Below are positions 50,960-62,357 of a stretch of DNA of 64,000 nucleotides, piece by piece. Both the position numbers and the translations under genes were made by a program. Numbering within the stretch: position 1 is the first letter of the stretch; every line of letters starts with the position of its first letter. Under the pieces are notes generated by a model. The model saw nothing but the letters and a program-made list of their open reading frames with translations. It did no database searches and was not told the DNA's origin. The DNA comes from Rhynchopus euleeides (lineage: Eukaryota > Euglenozoa > Diplonemea > Diplonemida > Diplonemidae), in contig OY723262.1 of the NCBI GenBank assembly GCA_963210315.1, forward strand, positions 1,674,001 to 1,738,000, given 5' to 3'.

Positions 50960-53417
50960 GGGGGGGGGAACTGCCCGAAACTGGGACCCGAATCCCAACA
51001 AACGGACCACCGCCTTGCGAGTTTGGGTGAAGGGAAGGGGTCGATTCTGTGACTCTTACCCCTTCTCCCACATCACTCTCACACCCACACCCTGCCCGCC
51101 CCCATCACCCCTCCCCCCATCACCCCTCCCCCCCACACACACAGGCCGGAAAAACACTGGGTTTCAGACACAACCTGCATCACGAGTGAAAGGGGAACAT
51201 TCTTGTGCTCTCTTCTATTTCTATTTCACTACCCCCCCCCCCCCCCCACACACACACACACACGCACCCCTCAGAATTACTGTTAACGCCCCTCCTGTGT
51301 ACCCTGCCCACACCCCGCACCCCGGGTAGCAAACCCGGCTCCCCAATCCCCCGCCCTACCACCTGCCAGCCCCTGGCCCCTTCGTCCAGGGGGTGCGTTC
51401 GCAACCCAATGAGCTTGAAGTAACCCTGAAGTGAAGGGCATGGCCTACCCCTTGTCTCCCCGACACGTCGGCAACTCCCGGGCCTTATTATCCCGTGGAG
51501 TGAAAGTGTGCGCTTCCATTCTTTTCATTTTTTTGTTCCCTCTTCACTACCCCCCCCCCCCCCACCACCACCCTTCCCCGCTCCGATTTTGTTATTGCCA
51601 ATAATTATACCTTTATGTGGGTCGTCGCTATCTATGTTCAGATCTGACAGTCTTCCGTGTTTTGTTTCCCCGAACAAGCTTGATTGTCACAGCGAACTAG
51701 TCAGTGGGGAGCGTGCACACAGTGTGGTTTGAGACAGCACCAGTTCTGCAAAAAAAAATAGGGAGCCAGCTTGAGTAGCCCCACTCTCGCAGTGCCTGTA
51801 TTGTCGACATCAAGAGAAAGCAGCAACGCCCATTCGGGGGACTGAGGATTGTAACACACTACCGCTCGTGCGCACAGCCAAATATAGGTGAACTCCAACT
51901 GAAATGCAACCTTTGTTGTTGTCTTGCCCCCCCACTGAGCAAACCCCGTTCTATTACTAATATTTGTGACTACCAGCCCCCCACCTCCTCCTGCGCACAC
52001 AGCTCTTGTGCTTTGATTCACACTCAATGCTAGTGAGCTTGCTCATCTCCAAAGAAAAAAGTATCTCTCGTCGGCCGGGCTGGAGGTTCAAAGTGTGACG
52101 ATTGGAGAAAGGCTCGCTGGTGCCATGAGCGGATATCCGCGGATGTTGTTTGCTGTGTTGTCTCGCGTGGCTGCTCCTCATCAACAGATGGGTTTTTGGT
52201 TCGTGCTCCGGGAGTTGAAAAGCGGCGGTGTTGCCGTTTGTTCGTCCAAACTTGCGGGGTGAGTGACTCCAGCCGAGTCAGAGGATTCCTGAGAGAACCC
52301 TCCTGGAAAACCAGTGGTTGTAGATATCACGGTGCCTGGTGAAGAAATAACATGTGGGCAAGTTTTTTTAGCAGCTCGGATTGTGCGTGATCCTCGTCAG
52401 GTGCGTGTACTGTGTACGTATTTTTTTTGATGAAAAATATGCTGAGCTCTGACTGCCCTGGGCGTCCAGCGCTTGGCTGTCACCATACGCGCCATCCCTC
52501 ACAGGATGTGTATGTGGGACAGCAAAGCCCGGCGGCTGTTCGCTTTTCTTTTCACTTAGAGAGGCCAGTCTGTGCGTGATCCGGTACTCTCTGGATGAAA
52601 CATCATGAAATTCTTCTCCTCTCGCCTAGATATTTTCTTCTGACCTCGGGTAGTGGTATTTTCCGATAGCGTTTCGTTTGCTAGAGGCTCCCAGGAGGGG
52701 CCGCACGGCGGCCTTGTTGAGACCTGACAGCGTGATGCATACCAGGAGATATGCCAGTGGATTACACGACGTATCGATTGTGCTATGCAGCATGATAACA
52801 CAGGCACACCGAGGCCGCCGTGCATCCAGAGGTGCAGCATCGTTGCACTATTTCCAAAGCAATACAAAAACCACCGAAAATATTTCAACAGTCGCAATCA
52901 CACGGTGCAACACCGTGCTGGACCGATCTCTCATCTATTGCAGCTTGTGTCAGGCAACACTGCCGAACGACGGGCGTCAATAACCTCGCACCTCTCCCCA
53001 TTAGCTCCAATGCCACGCATACCCGTTTCTTGATTTTTTTTTGTATCAAGGTGCCTCTGGATGATCAGGACAAAACATAGTGACGTTTCGCGAGTGCTCA
53101 ATCTATCTGGAATACTCGCCAGCTGACTCCTGCACGTACCCGTTGTTTTCCTTAGAAAATGGCTGGTAGTGCCATCGTCATGTATACTGGTTTTGTCAAG
53201 GACTGTTGCGTCAGACTTGAACCAGCCAGCCGCCTCATCAGCGCTCTCCCCGCCGCATCATCACTAGCGCTGGAGATATTCTCTTCACCCCACGTACAGC
53301 GAACTGGGGGTTTCAAATCTATGCAAACCCACCTCTGCATGAGTTCGCAGTTTACCCTTGCCGCCCCCCCTCCCCCGTCGGGCCCCCCCGCCCCCCCCCC
53401 CCCCCCCACCTCCCCCA
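50960..53417. other. No recognisable gene
   Basis: Long C runs (51230-51247, 51550-51563 and 53390-53407), a CA stretch at 51248-51264, and short ORFs without domains. Confidence 0.45.
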
Positions 53418-53598
53418 CACGGTGGGATCTTGTAAATTTTACATGTATAACTACAAGTATATACATGTATTATACATGTATAATACTTGCATGTCAACTA
53501 TTATACATGTATAATACATGTATATGCCTGAAATATACATGTAAAATACATGTATATCAAGTAAAAATACAAGTATAATACTTGCATGTCAACTATTA

Positions 53599-54408
53599 CC
53601 GTAAACGGAAATATTGTGGACCGTAATAAAGGTGAACCGTACTATAGGTGGACCGTAAAAAAGATGGAACAAATGGGATTTTTCCGGAACTTGGAACATT
53701 TTTACGGTCCACCTATTTTACGGTTGGGATAGTGGACTTGGCGGTTTTTTTTACGAGTTCCTTCGTGACGAAGTCGCGAAGGAACCAAGGAAATCGTACG
53801 ACTGAAGCTGCAGGATTAACACCACAGAGCCTCAGCACAGAGTGTGCGCTCACCATCGTCCGGGAACTGTTCTCCCACAGTTACTGCAGGGTGTACTACA
53901 CTAAAGGAGTACGATTTCCCTGAATTTTCCGGGCACTGATTCACGAATTTACATCTGGAGGGAGCCCGGTGGTCTCAGCTTCTGTCTGCGCGCCCTGCCG
54001 TACTGTGGCTGCTTTTGTGGGCTCGTGCATCAGGTTCTACTTTTACTTCTACCGGAACGCTCCTTGCATGGTACTACACTTCTCGAGGTGTGGTGGTGGG
54101 TGAGTCTCGAGGTGAGTGGTGGTGATCGTGCCCTTTCCACACGCAGGGAGGACTTGCTTCTCTTGCTGGTGTTGGTTGCGGTGGTGGAGGGAGGGTCCAA
54201 AGCTGGGAGGTCGGGAGGCCTACGTGCGGGAGTCTGCGGCGTGGAGGCCGCAGTCCGCGCCCCGCAACCCACCAGCCCGCGGGCGAAAATCGCATTGTCT
54301 TTTCCATATGCAGTCCCAATAAATAGTGGACCGTAAAAAAGATGGAACGTTTGGCCTTTTTTTGGGAACTTGGAACATTTTTACGGTCCACCCTTTTTCC
54401 GTTTACGG
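53599..54408. mobile_element. Pogo-like element, internally deleted copy
   Basis: 810 bp, with ends CCGTAAACGGAAA / TTTCCGTTTACGG and TA at 53597-53598 and 54409-54410. It matches the left ~480 bp and the right ~340 bp of the full element at 54434-57877, joined near 54070 (GTACTACAC to TTCTCGAGG). The transposase gene is missing. Confidence 0.9.
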
Positions 54409-54433
54409 TATACTTGTATTTTTACTTGATATA

Positions 54434-57400
54434 CCGTAAACGGAAATATTGTGGACCGTAATAAAGGTGAACCGTACTATAGTTGGAACGTAAAAAAGAT
54501 GGAACAAATGGGATTTTTCCGGAACTTGGAACATTTTTACGGTCCACCTATTTTACGGTTGGGATAGTGGACTTGGCGTTTTTTTTTTTTTTTTTTTACG
54601 AGTTCCTTCGCGACGAAGTCGCGAAGGAACCAAGGAAATCGTACGACTGAAGCTGCAGGATTAACACCACAGGGCCTCAACAGTCCGGAACTGTTCTCCC
54701 ACAGTTTCTGCAGGGTGTACTACACTAAAGCGAAAGGAGTACGATTTCCCTGAATTTTCCGGGCACTGATTCACGAATTTACATCTGGAGGGAGCCCGGT
54801 GGTCTCAGCTTCTGTCTGCGCGCCTTGCCGTACTGAGGCTGCTTATGTGGGCTAGCGCAGCAGGTTCTACCTTTACTTCTACCGGAACGCTCCTTGCATG
54901 GTACTACACGGAACAATGTTCGGGGCCCGTGAATTCCAAATCTCCGTTGGAATTCGTAAGTGAGGGGGTTGGGGCGGACTTACAGACGACAACGTCGTCA
55001 GTCTCCCGACAACCGTGGCGTGTGAGTTTGGGGTGGTATCTCGAAATATGTCTCGTTCGGCCTTGAGAGACTCCAGATGCTAGTCACGCGCTCGCCCCCG
55101 CCCCCCCCCCTCTCCATGTCCCTCTCCGTTGCCGCCTCGCCTTGTTGTTTTCGTTGATCTTCCCGCTGTCCTCACGCACTTTCCCCCAGTTTGCAGGGAC
55201 ACGCACACACATGCCTCCAAAGCGTGAACCGAAGCAGAAGAGCATGTTGCTCTTCACGGTGCCCCGTGCAGCGTACACCCCCGGCAGCAACGGCGCTTGT
55301 CCGATTTTGCGGGCTGAGGCTGAAAGTGTGACGCGTGCAGTGCGCGACCAGCAGGCATCCTCACAGGGGCCTACCGGCGGTGGTGACTGGAGCCCGGCCG
55401 AAAAGCTGGAGATCGGCCGGAAGGTGGTGGAGGGGAAGCTCTCGGCAGTCGTTGCCGATTGGAACGCCCCTCTCGCAGGACGGAGGAAGCTCTCGAAGAG
55501 CTCCGCCTCCCGTTTTGCGACCCTCTACCGGGAAGAGCTGGGCAAGCGGAAGCGTGCCGCAGCTCTTCTCGGTGAGGTGACAGAGGAGGTGGTGCTTCCC
55601 CCCCCGCAGAAGCGCGGCCGGCCCGCAATCCTCACCGACAGCGAGGAGACCAGGCTGATGCAGTTGTTGCGCGCCCTGAGGCGGTGCGGGACGCAGGTTT
55701 CAGCTGAGACTGTGTCCGCCTCCGCGCGAGGCCTGGTGAGTGCCAGCAGTGATCCAAGCAGGATTGATTCTGAGACAGCTCTCGGCACGGAATGGGCTCG
55801 GAAGTACCTCGCTGCGCAGGGATGGACCTTGCGAATGCGGACAACGGCGGTGTGCCACAGTCCGGGTTTGCTGGAACGGGCCAAGGCTGAGTTCGAGGGG
55901 GAGGTGCAACGTCTGAGGGCACAGCACAACATCCCAGATGATTTGGTGGTGAATGTCGACCACACTGCCCTTCCCCTCCTGCCAGGTACCACAAAGACCT
56001 TCGACAAGAAGGGCGCGTCATACGTGCCGCTCTCGAAGTCCGACGAAAAGAAGGCGATTACGGGTGTATTCGGCGCCAGTGCGACCGGCGATCTCCTCCC
56101 TGTCCAGCTGATATACGGTGGCCTAACTTCCCGCTCACACGGACGCTTCGAGGAGGAGTACCTGGAGACGTACGGGGAAACCTGGCACTTGACTGCCAAT
56201 CCGAAACACTGGGCGTCCGAAGCAACCACCCTCGAATACATCGAGAAGGTGTTGGTGCCATACCTCACGGGTGTCAAAGAGACCAAGGGGCTCGGGGAGG
56301 AGCAGAAATCCTTGTTGATCATCGACAAGTTCACGGGCCAACAGACCGAGAAGGTTGCTGCAGCACTCGCAGAGAGCGGCATCGTGACTGTCGATATTCC
56401 TCCGGGGTTTACTGCTTTCTTGCAGCCGCTGGACCTGGGCTTCAATGCCTACATCAAGAAATACCTCCGCGAAAAGTTCTCGAAGTGGTACACCGGTGTC
56501 TGCACCAAGCTGTTCCGGCGTGACGAGAAGAGGAAAACCCGTGCCCTTGCGAAAACTGGCACCCCTTTCCTCTTCGCAGGGATGGGGTCGCATGAAGTGA
56601 TGGTGTACGATTCGTCCGTGAAGACAGCCGCCTTCCGCAACGCAGTCCTTGCCGGCACAAGGGCAAGCATCGTGGTGTCTCCGGGTTGTGCGGACTGGGT
56701 TCACCCTGGGGACAACGCGAGTGGGTGGTACGCCCTGCGTGCTGTGGAGCTGTGTCTCAACAGCTACGGCGTGCGGAAGGCCTACCTCCCGAAGGTCAAG
56801 GATGCTCTCAACCTGCTCGAGAAGGTGATCCCCACTGACACGGAAGGCATTCCCGGCGCACAGGATGCTGTTCAGCAGGTGCTGGAGGAACTGCGTTCTG
56901 CGAATGGTGACGCTGCGCAGTTCACCGAGGCACAGCGCCTCCCATACCCCGCCGCCCAGGCTGCTGTGGGCGCACTCAACCGGGAGTACTACACCAGTGT
57001 GAGGCTGATCACCCTGTCCGAGGTGCAGTGGGCCGCGACCCTCACGGAGATCCGTTCCGGGCCGCTGATCGTGTTCGACGCGGAGAACCTGCATTTCGTG
57101 TCGTTCGTCGCCCAGAACCCTGAGCTCGACGACCAGGAGTTGATGGCTGACCTGGCCAGGACGACGAAGGTGACCGCCGCGGACATGCGCGACCGCCATC
57201 TCGCCTGGCTGTGCCGTGGGTTCAGCAAGGTGAAGCCGAGCTCCGTCGTGAAAACGTTCGTCCGCGCTGGCATCATCGCCGACCCCGGAACGCTCGCAGC
57301 AAGTACCGATGATGCTGTTGCTGACTACGACCCTCCAACCGAGGTGCACCCGGACGCAGCGCTGACGACCCCCGCAGAATTGGCAGAGATGGAGAGGATC

Positions 57401-57877
57401 CTGTCGTCACTCGACTTCAGTGCTGAGTGCTGAGCACTGTGCCACATCCCCTCTCTCTGTTTATGCCCCTGTAAATGTCCCGCAAACCCGTCACCCTCCC
57501 TCTCTTGATGTCCCTTTAGATACTCTGTCTGTATAACTTGTATGTAATGTCTTCTCGAGGTGTGGTGGTGGGTGAGTCTCGAGGTGAGTGGTGGTGATCG
57601 TGCCCTTTCCACATGCAGGGATGCCTTGCTTCTCTTGCTGGCGTTGGTTGCGGTGGTGGAGGGAGGGTCCAAAGCTGGGAGGTCGGGAGGCCTACGTGTG
57701 GGAGTCTACGGCGTGGCCGCAGTCCGCGCCCCGCAACCCACCAGCCCGCGGGCGAAAATCGCATTGTCTTTTCCATATTCAGTCCCAATAAATAGTGGAC
57801 CGTAAAAAAGATGGAACGTTTGGCCTTTTTTTGGGAACTTGGAACATTTTTACGTTCCACCCTTTTTCCGTTTACGG
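54434..57877 (+). mobile_element. Pogo-like DNA transposon, apparently complete
   Basis: 3444 bp, with the same ends as the deleted copy and TA at 54432-54433 and 57878-57879. Subterminal blocks (GGACCGTAA, GGTGGACCGTAAAA) are repeated in inverted orientation at each end. It carries an uninterrupted transposase gene and therefore might be mobile. Confidence 0.9.
55211..57433 (+). CDS. Pogo/Tigger-type transposase
   Basis: 740 residues from ATG 55211. The frame is open back to 55142, but a CCCCAGTTTGCAG acceptor just upstream suggests that part is a 5' UTR intron. N-terminal region: SPAEKLEIGRKVVEGKLSAV and GRRKLSKSSASRFATLY look like a first DNA-binding helix-turn-helix; KRGRPAILTDSEETRLMQLL to GTEWARKYLAAQG resembles a CENP-B-type helix-turn-helix. 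Catalytic core: VNVDHTALP (Asp ~250), LLIIDKFTGQQ (Asp ~372) and LQPLDLGFNAYIKKYLR (Asp ~408), giving a DD36D spacing that fits pogo elements. The core also has the expected PPGFTAFLQPLD. The last ~270 residues have no recognised domain. It would cut and paste elements ending in CCGTAAACGG at TA sites. No stop or frameshift interrupts it. Confidence 0.88.
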   Translation: MPPKREPKQKSMLLFTVPRAAYTPGSNGACPILRAEAESVTRAVRDQQASSQGPTGGGDWSPAEKLEIGRKVVEGKLSAVVADWNAPLAGRRKLSKSSASRFATLYREELGKRKRAAALLGEVTEEVVLPPPQKRGRPAILTDSEETRLMQLLRALRRCGTQVSAETVSASARGLVSASSDPSRIDSETALGTEWARKYLAAQGWTLRMRTTAVCHSPGLLERAKAEFEGEVQRLRAQHNIPDDLVVNVDHTALPLLPGTTKTFDKKGASYVPLSKSDEKKAITGVFGASATGDLLPVQLIYGGLTSRSHGRFEEEYLETYGETWHLTANPKHWASEATTLEYIEKVLVPYLTGVKETKGLGEEQKSLLIIDKFTGQQTEKVAAALAESGIVTVDIPPGFTAFLQPLDLGFNAYIKKYLREKFSKWYTGVCTKLFRRDEKRKTRALAKTGTPFLFAGMGSHEVMVYDSSVKTAAFRNAVLAGTRASIVVSPGCADWVHPGDNASGWYALRAVELCLNSYGVRKAYLPKVKDALNLLEKVIPTDTEGIPGAQDAVQQVLEELRSANGDAAQFTEAQRLPYPAAQAAVGALNREYYTSVRLITLSEVQWAATLTEIRSGPLIVFDAENLHFVSFVAQNPELDDQELMADLARTTKVTAADMRDRHLAWLCRGFSKVKPSSVVKTFVRAGIIADPGTLAASTDDAVADYDPPTEVHPDAALTTPAELAEMERILSSLDFSAEC

Positions 57878-58336
57878 TACATGTATTTTACATGTATATT
57901 TCAGGCATTTACATGTATTTTACATGTATAATACTTGTCATGCAAGTATTATACAAGTAAAATACTTGCATGACAAGTAAAATACTTGCATGCAAGTAAA
58001 ATACATGTATTTTACTTGCATGCAAGTATTTTACTTGTCATGCAAGTATTTTACATGTATAATACTTGCATGACAAGTATTATACATGTAAAATACATGT
58101 AAATGCCTGAAATATACATGTAAAATACATGTATATCAAGTAAAAATACATGTATAATAGTTGACATGCAAGTATTATACATGTATTTTTACTTGATATA
58201 CATGTATTTTACATGTATATTTCAGGCATATACATGTATTATACATGTATAATAGTTGACATGCAAGTATTATACATGTATAATACATGTATTATACTTG
58301 TAGTTATACATGTAAAATTTACAAGATCCCACCGTG

Positions 58337-58832
58337 CACACGTCCCCCGCCCCCTCCCCTACCCATGCTCCTCAATCAGGCCAACTCTTTCTCTCGCGCG
58401 CCTGCCAAACCCTGCGCTGGGTGATGCACCTAAATCACCAACCACCGCAAAAGCCAATCCCAGTCACCTTTTTGTTCACATCATCCCCGTCGTATTCATC
58501 CCCCCCCCCCCCCCCGCATTTCCCCCTCTGGTATAGTTTGTGTTATTTTTTTACCACAACAGGGAACCTGTCAGTGTCAAAAAGATAGTAGGCAGCGCTT
58601 GGGCAACAAATACAACCTCCTCATCAGGCTGCGGAGTTGCTTTTGCTTTGCCCGGATATGGCGCACAAACAACAGCCTTATCTTTTTTGCTATAACCTGC
58701 TCAGGTCACGGTAAAAAAGACTGTTGGCAGCGCACGTATGGACACCCATACACGCACAGGTGCGCACAAACAAACCGCGCGTTACATGGGTGGCGGGTGG
58801 GAGGGGAGTCACGGCATGTGGGGTGTGTGTGT
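58337..58832. other. Two dispersed-repeat cores, no gene
   Basis: Contains GTCAAAAAGATAGTAGGCAGCG at about 58575 and AAAAAAGACTGTTGGCAGCG at about 58710, the latter followed by GCACGTATGGACACCCATAC as in the copy near 3640. No coding exon is supported. Confidence 0.5.
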
Positions 58833-59523
58833 GTGTGTGTGGTTATAAAGTTTTAAGGCGGTGTCGCCCTGCACGGGCAGTAGCACCTCCCCTTCAGTAT
58901 CGCACTCCCGAAGGATTCCCCAACACGGCGTGACACCGGTTTCGACGCGTACTCTTCGTACCCCTCCCCCCGGCCGCGTCTCTTCAGCGAAGAACCGGGG
59001 ATAATCGGACCAGGGCTAGCTAAACCCTGGTGGTGTCACGGGTGGGGTTGGAGAGGGAGAAAAAGGAAGAAATGAAGTTGCGAAAAAGTCAAACACTGAC
59101 ACGTGAAATCAATAAAAAGGGTGGTACCGTATACGTAAATATTATGGAACGGGCCCATTTTTGCCCGATCCGTTCCATAATATTTACGTTCCAAAATATT
59201 TACAGGGCCAGTTGGGGACTCGGTGGTGAGGATGGCTTGCCTCAGGAATCGCGCGAAAAGTGCACGAGTAGGTCCCGTCAGGGACTCTGTATGCCGTCCG
59301 ATCACCTGGTCCAAGTCCCCGAGTCGCAGAAAGCCCTGTAAGTATTATGGAACGAAAAAAATCTGGAACGCCAACCCACCAGCGTTCCAAAATATTTACG
59401 TTCCATAATATTTACGTTCCAAAATATTTACGTTCCATAATATTTACGTATACGGTATATATCGCCCCCTTGCTGCGACGTAGACACTAAAGAGTCAGGC
59501 CGCTTCAAGAGTCTTGAGGGCTT
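58833..59523. repeat. Direct duplication, copy 1 (filled by a MITE)
   Basis: Starts TGTGTGTGTGGTTATAAAG. Apart from the 329-bp MITE and a single TA it matches 59963-60323 almost base for base. It can form a stem CGTGACACC / GGTGTCACG enclosing CCAGGG / CCCTGG. The role is unknown. Confidence 0.85.
59127..59455. mobile_element. TA-flanked MITE (CCGTATACGTAAATATT), copy 2
   Basis: 329 bp, inverted relative to 48298-48626 and nearly identical. TA at 59125-59126 and 59456-59457. The neighbouring duplicate at 60255-60256 preserves the empty TA target, which fixes the ends exactly. Confidence 0.95.
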
Positions 59524-59962
59524 GAAGGAAGAAGCAGGTTACTGATGAGTCTCAGGAGCAGGCACCTTTTGTTCGCCCACATGACCTTCGCCCGAAGGCG
59601 AACCTCGTCCAGCTTGGCTCGATCGCCACAGAGAAGGGGATCATTCTCCACTGTGGTGAACATCTTAAAAACCGAGGGTGCAGAGGTGGGGCAGCCCGCT
59701 GGTGCGACAGCAGACCGCCCCCGGATAGCTATAACTAGTGCATAGGAAGAATACGACGGCACACGCAACAGATGCCGAAGGCACAACGGCGGGTCACTTT
59801 TAACCACCAGAGGAGTGGCACTCCCGAGGGGTGGGGTAGGGGGGAAGTCACAACACTTTCGAAGGAAGTAAAGGGGCAAATGGGATGTTTTGTGCAAGGT
59901 AGAAAGGAAGTCACAACATGAGGCAGGGGGGATTGCTCATCAGGCCTGGGGGAATAGAGGGT

Positions 59963-60323
59963 TTGTGTGTGGTTATAAAGTTTTAAGGCGGTGTCGCCCT
60001 GCACGGGCAGTAGCACCTCCCCTTCAGTATCGCACTCCCGAAGGATTCCCCAACACGGCGTGACACCGGTTTCGACGCGTACTCTTCGTACCCCTCCCCC
60101 CGGCCGCGTCTCTTCAGCGAAGAACCGGGGATAATCGGACCAGGGCTAGCTAAACCCTGGTGGTGTCACGGGTGGGGTTGGAGAGGGAGAAAAAGGCAGA
60201 AATGAAGTTGCGAAAAAGTCAAACACTGACACGTGAAATCAATAAAAAGGGTGGTATATATCGCCCCCTTGCTGCGACGTAGACACTAAATAGTCAGGCC
60301 GCTTCAAGAGTCTTGAGGGCTTG
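59963..60323. repeat. Direct duplication, copy 2 (empty site)
   Basis: Same unit without the MITE: the target reads GTGGTATATATCGCC at about 60251-60265. It ends in a GT microsatellite (60323-60341). Confidence 0.85.
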
Positions 60324-60341
60324 TGTGTGTGTGTGTGTGTG

Positions 60342-61685
60342 CTAGCTTTACTACGGATTAGTTCTGTTGCGGGCAACAGTGCCCCCCCCCCGCCTCGCCC
60401 CCGACCCCCCACATACTGTGACTCTCCTCCGTCCCCTTGGGGGTACCAAAGGGCCTCTGACGTGATGGCATCTTTTGACGCCATCTCGCAACAGAGAGTC
60501 AACTCGCGATCTGCCGCAGACAGAGTGAGTGTTGGTTCGGTTCGGCTCTACTGCCCACTACAGATTTCACGAATACTCCTAACAAAGGTGCGACCCTGCG
60601 GTCGTGGCATGGGGCCTGGTCAACGATAACGACACTGAGGTTCTTCGCTACACGGTGGCCCTACGAGTGGGTTGTTGGTGGTGATCTCCTATTTCTGAGA
60701 GAAACCCACCAGAGACCTACCTATCCTTGCTGAGAGGGGAGACGCGAGGATACCCGCGCAAGTTGTGAAGAACACCTCGGAAGCCTCCCCGTGTAAAGAC
60801 GCTTTGATTGGACCTTGCGAGATGGGGGGGGGGTCTGAGTGTTCCTCGCAGCCACCTCCGAAGATAATATCTGCAAGATTCCAGTGAAAACTATCAGACT
60901 TGACGGACTGTGACTGCATCACCCAAAGAACCCCAAAAAAATCAAAAGGCATCCGAAACAGCAGCACTCTGCCTCGGGGCCGAAACAAGTGCTTTCAGAT
61001 CATTCAAATGTCTCGCCCCAACGAAACCCATGTTTTTTTTTGAAATGTGTGCTTCTTTTTGGAAGACTTCCTTCGGACAAAAAGGTTTGCCACACCTCCG
61101 GCACTGTTCTCGTACCCCCATGAACAGTGTCACCGCCACCACCACCACCACCACGACCACGACCACCGCCCCTAATATTTTACGACGCCATAAAAATCCG
61201 GAACAAGAACCCCGCCCCGTCCCCCCTGAGCGCAGTTTACGGCCCTTCTGGGGTTGCACCTGCAGCCAAAAAAAAACAGAGAAAAAAATGGGCCGCCACA
61301 AGCATGGTAGTGTTGCACGTCAAGGCTGGTGGTTGCCGATCTCAAAACAAAGCAAAAAACATGTCATGTCATATCAGCGCTATTACTTCCATTGCCTTCC
61401 CAAAGGGCTGCCACTGCGTTTAGACGATGGCGAATACTCCGGCTGCCTCGGATGGCGCGGGTAGCATTTGCACTAGCCAGAGGAGTTGCCACCTGCCCTT
61501 CGTGGGCTTTCGGACGTACCCCAGCCCCCCCCCTCCCCCATCACCCCCCGTCCGTCTCTTCCTCTCCAATCCTCGCATGTTGGCAGCCCTACACAACCAC
61601 GTCCCTTCGACCAACCATCCACCCCACATCCCCTGTTCCCGTTCGTCCCCGCCCTTCCAGAAAACCAGATCATCTCCCCTCGGCC
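60342..61685. other. No recognisable gene
   Basis: Contains a CCA/CGA trinucleotide stretch (about 61130-61168) and C runs at 60380 and 61520. No exon is supported. Confidence 0.45.
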
Positions 61686-61694
61686 AGTTACGCC

Positions 61695-62348
61695 CAGGCC
61701 TGTCGCTAACTTTTCGATTTTGGAGATTTGGTGGGTTGACGCTCCTGTTTTGGGGGGGGGATCAGGGGGGAAAACACTAGGGGTCAATTTTTCTCGCGCG
61801 CGCTTCGCGCGCGCTCGTGTTGTTGCCAAATTTTCCCACCGGTGGACCACTAGGTGGGCACGGTGTGAGGCGCTGGGTTCCTTCCGTGGTTCCTCTCCCG
61901 CTCGCGCCGTCGGGTGCCGGAGGAAACCAAAAAATGGCTTTCGGGACCATGATTTCGACGCTGCCCCCTGATATGCCACGGCCGTCAAAGCGCAAGGACT
62001 TGGTTACGAGACGGGCACGCGAGATCGGGGGTCTGGGGGGCAGAGCCCCCCAGCCGCCGGAGGCCATGGTAGTGAGCATCTGTTCCTGCAAACCCATACT
62101 CTCTTCGACGTCGACCCAGTGAAAGTGGGTTGACGCTTGGTCGACGCTTGGTGAGCGTCGACCCAGTGTAATAAATGGGTTGACGCTTGGTCCAGGCTTG
62201 AATGGCAACCCAGTTCCACTGGGTCGACGCTCCAAGCCTCGACCAAGCGTCAACCCAGTCCACTGGGTCGACGCTGGGTCGACGCTTTTTTATGGGGGGG
62301 GAAACCCAAAATCACTGGGTCGACGGTCGACGCTTAGCGACATGCCTG
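61695..62348 (-). mobile_element. Mutator-like non-autonomous element, copy 2
   Basis: 654 bp, inverted relative to 4750-5560. Ends CAGGCCTGTCGCTAA / TTAGCGACATGCCTG, flanked by the perfect 9-bp duplication AGTTACGCC (61686-61694 and 62349-62357). It lacks the ~150-bp segment that gives copy 1 its second GC-hairpin module, but is otherwise very similar. Confidence 0.88.
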
Positions 62349-62357
62349 AGTTACGCC

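Larger units (their letters stand above)
53418..58336. mobile_element. Palindromic ATACATGTA-rich element hosting two pogo-like insertions
   Basis: The outer inverted ends start CACGGTGGGATCTTGTAAAT and match over about 44 bp (53418-53461 against 58293-58336). The body (53430-53596, 54411-54431 and 57880-58300) is built from short palindromic words (TACATGTA, ACTTGCATG, TTACTTGA) arranged as palindromes of palindromes. Removing the two pogo-like elements with one TA each restores a continuous palindromic body of about 0.66 kb. It is non-coding. Confidence 0.75.
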
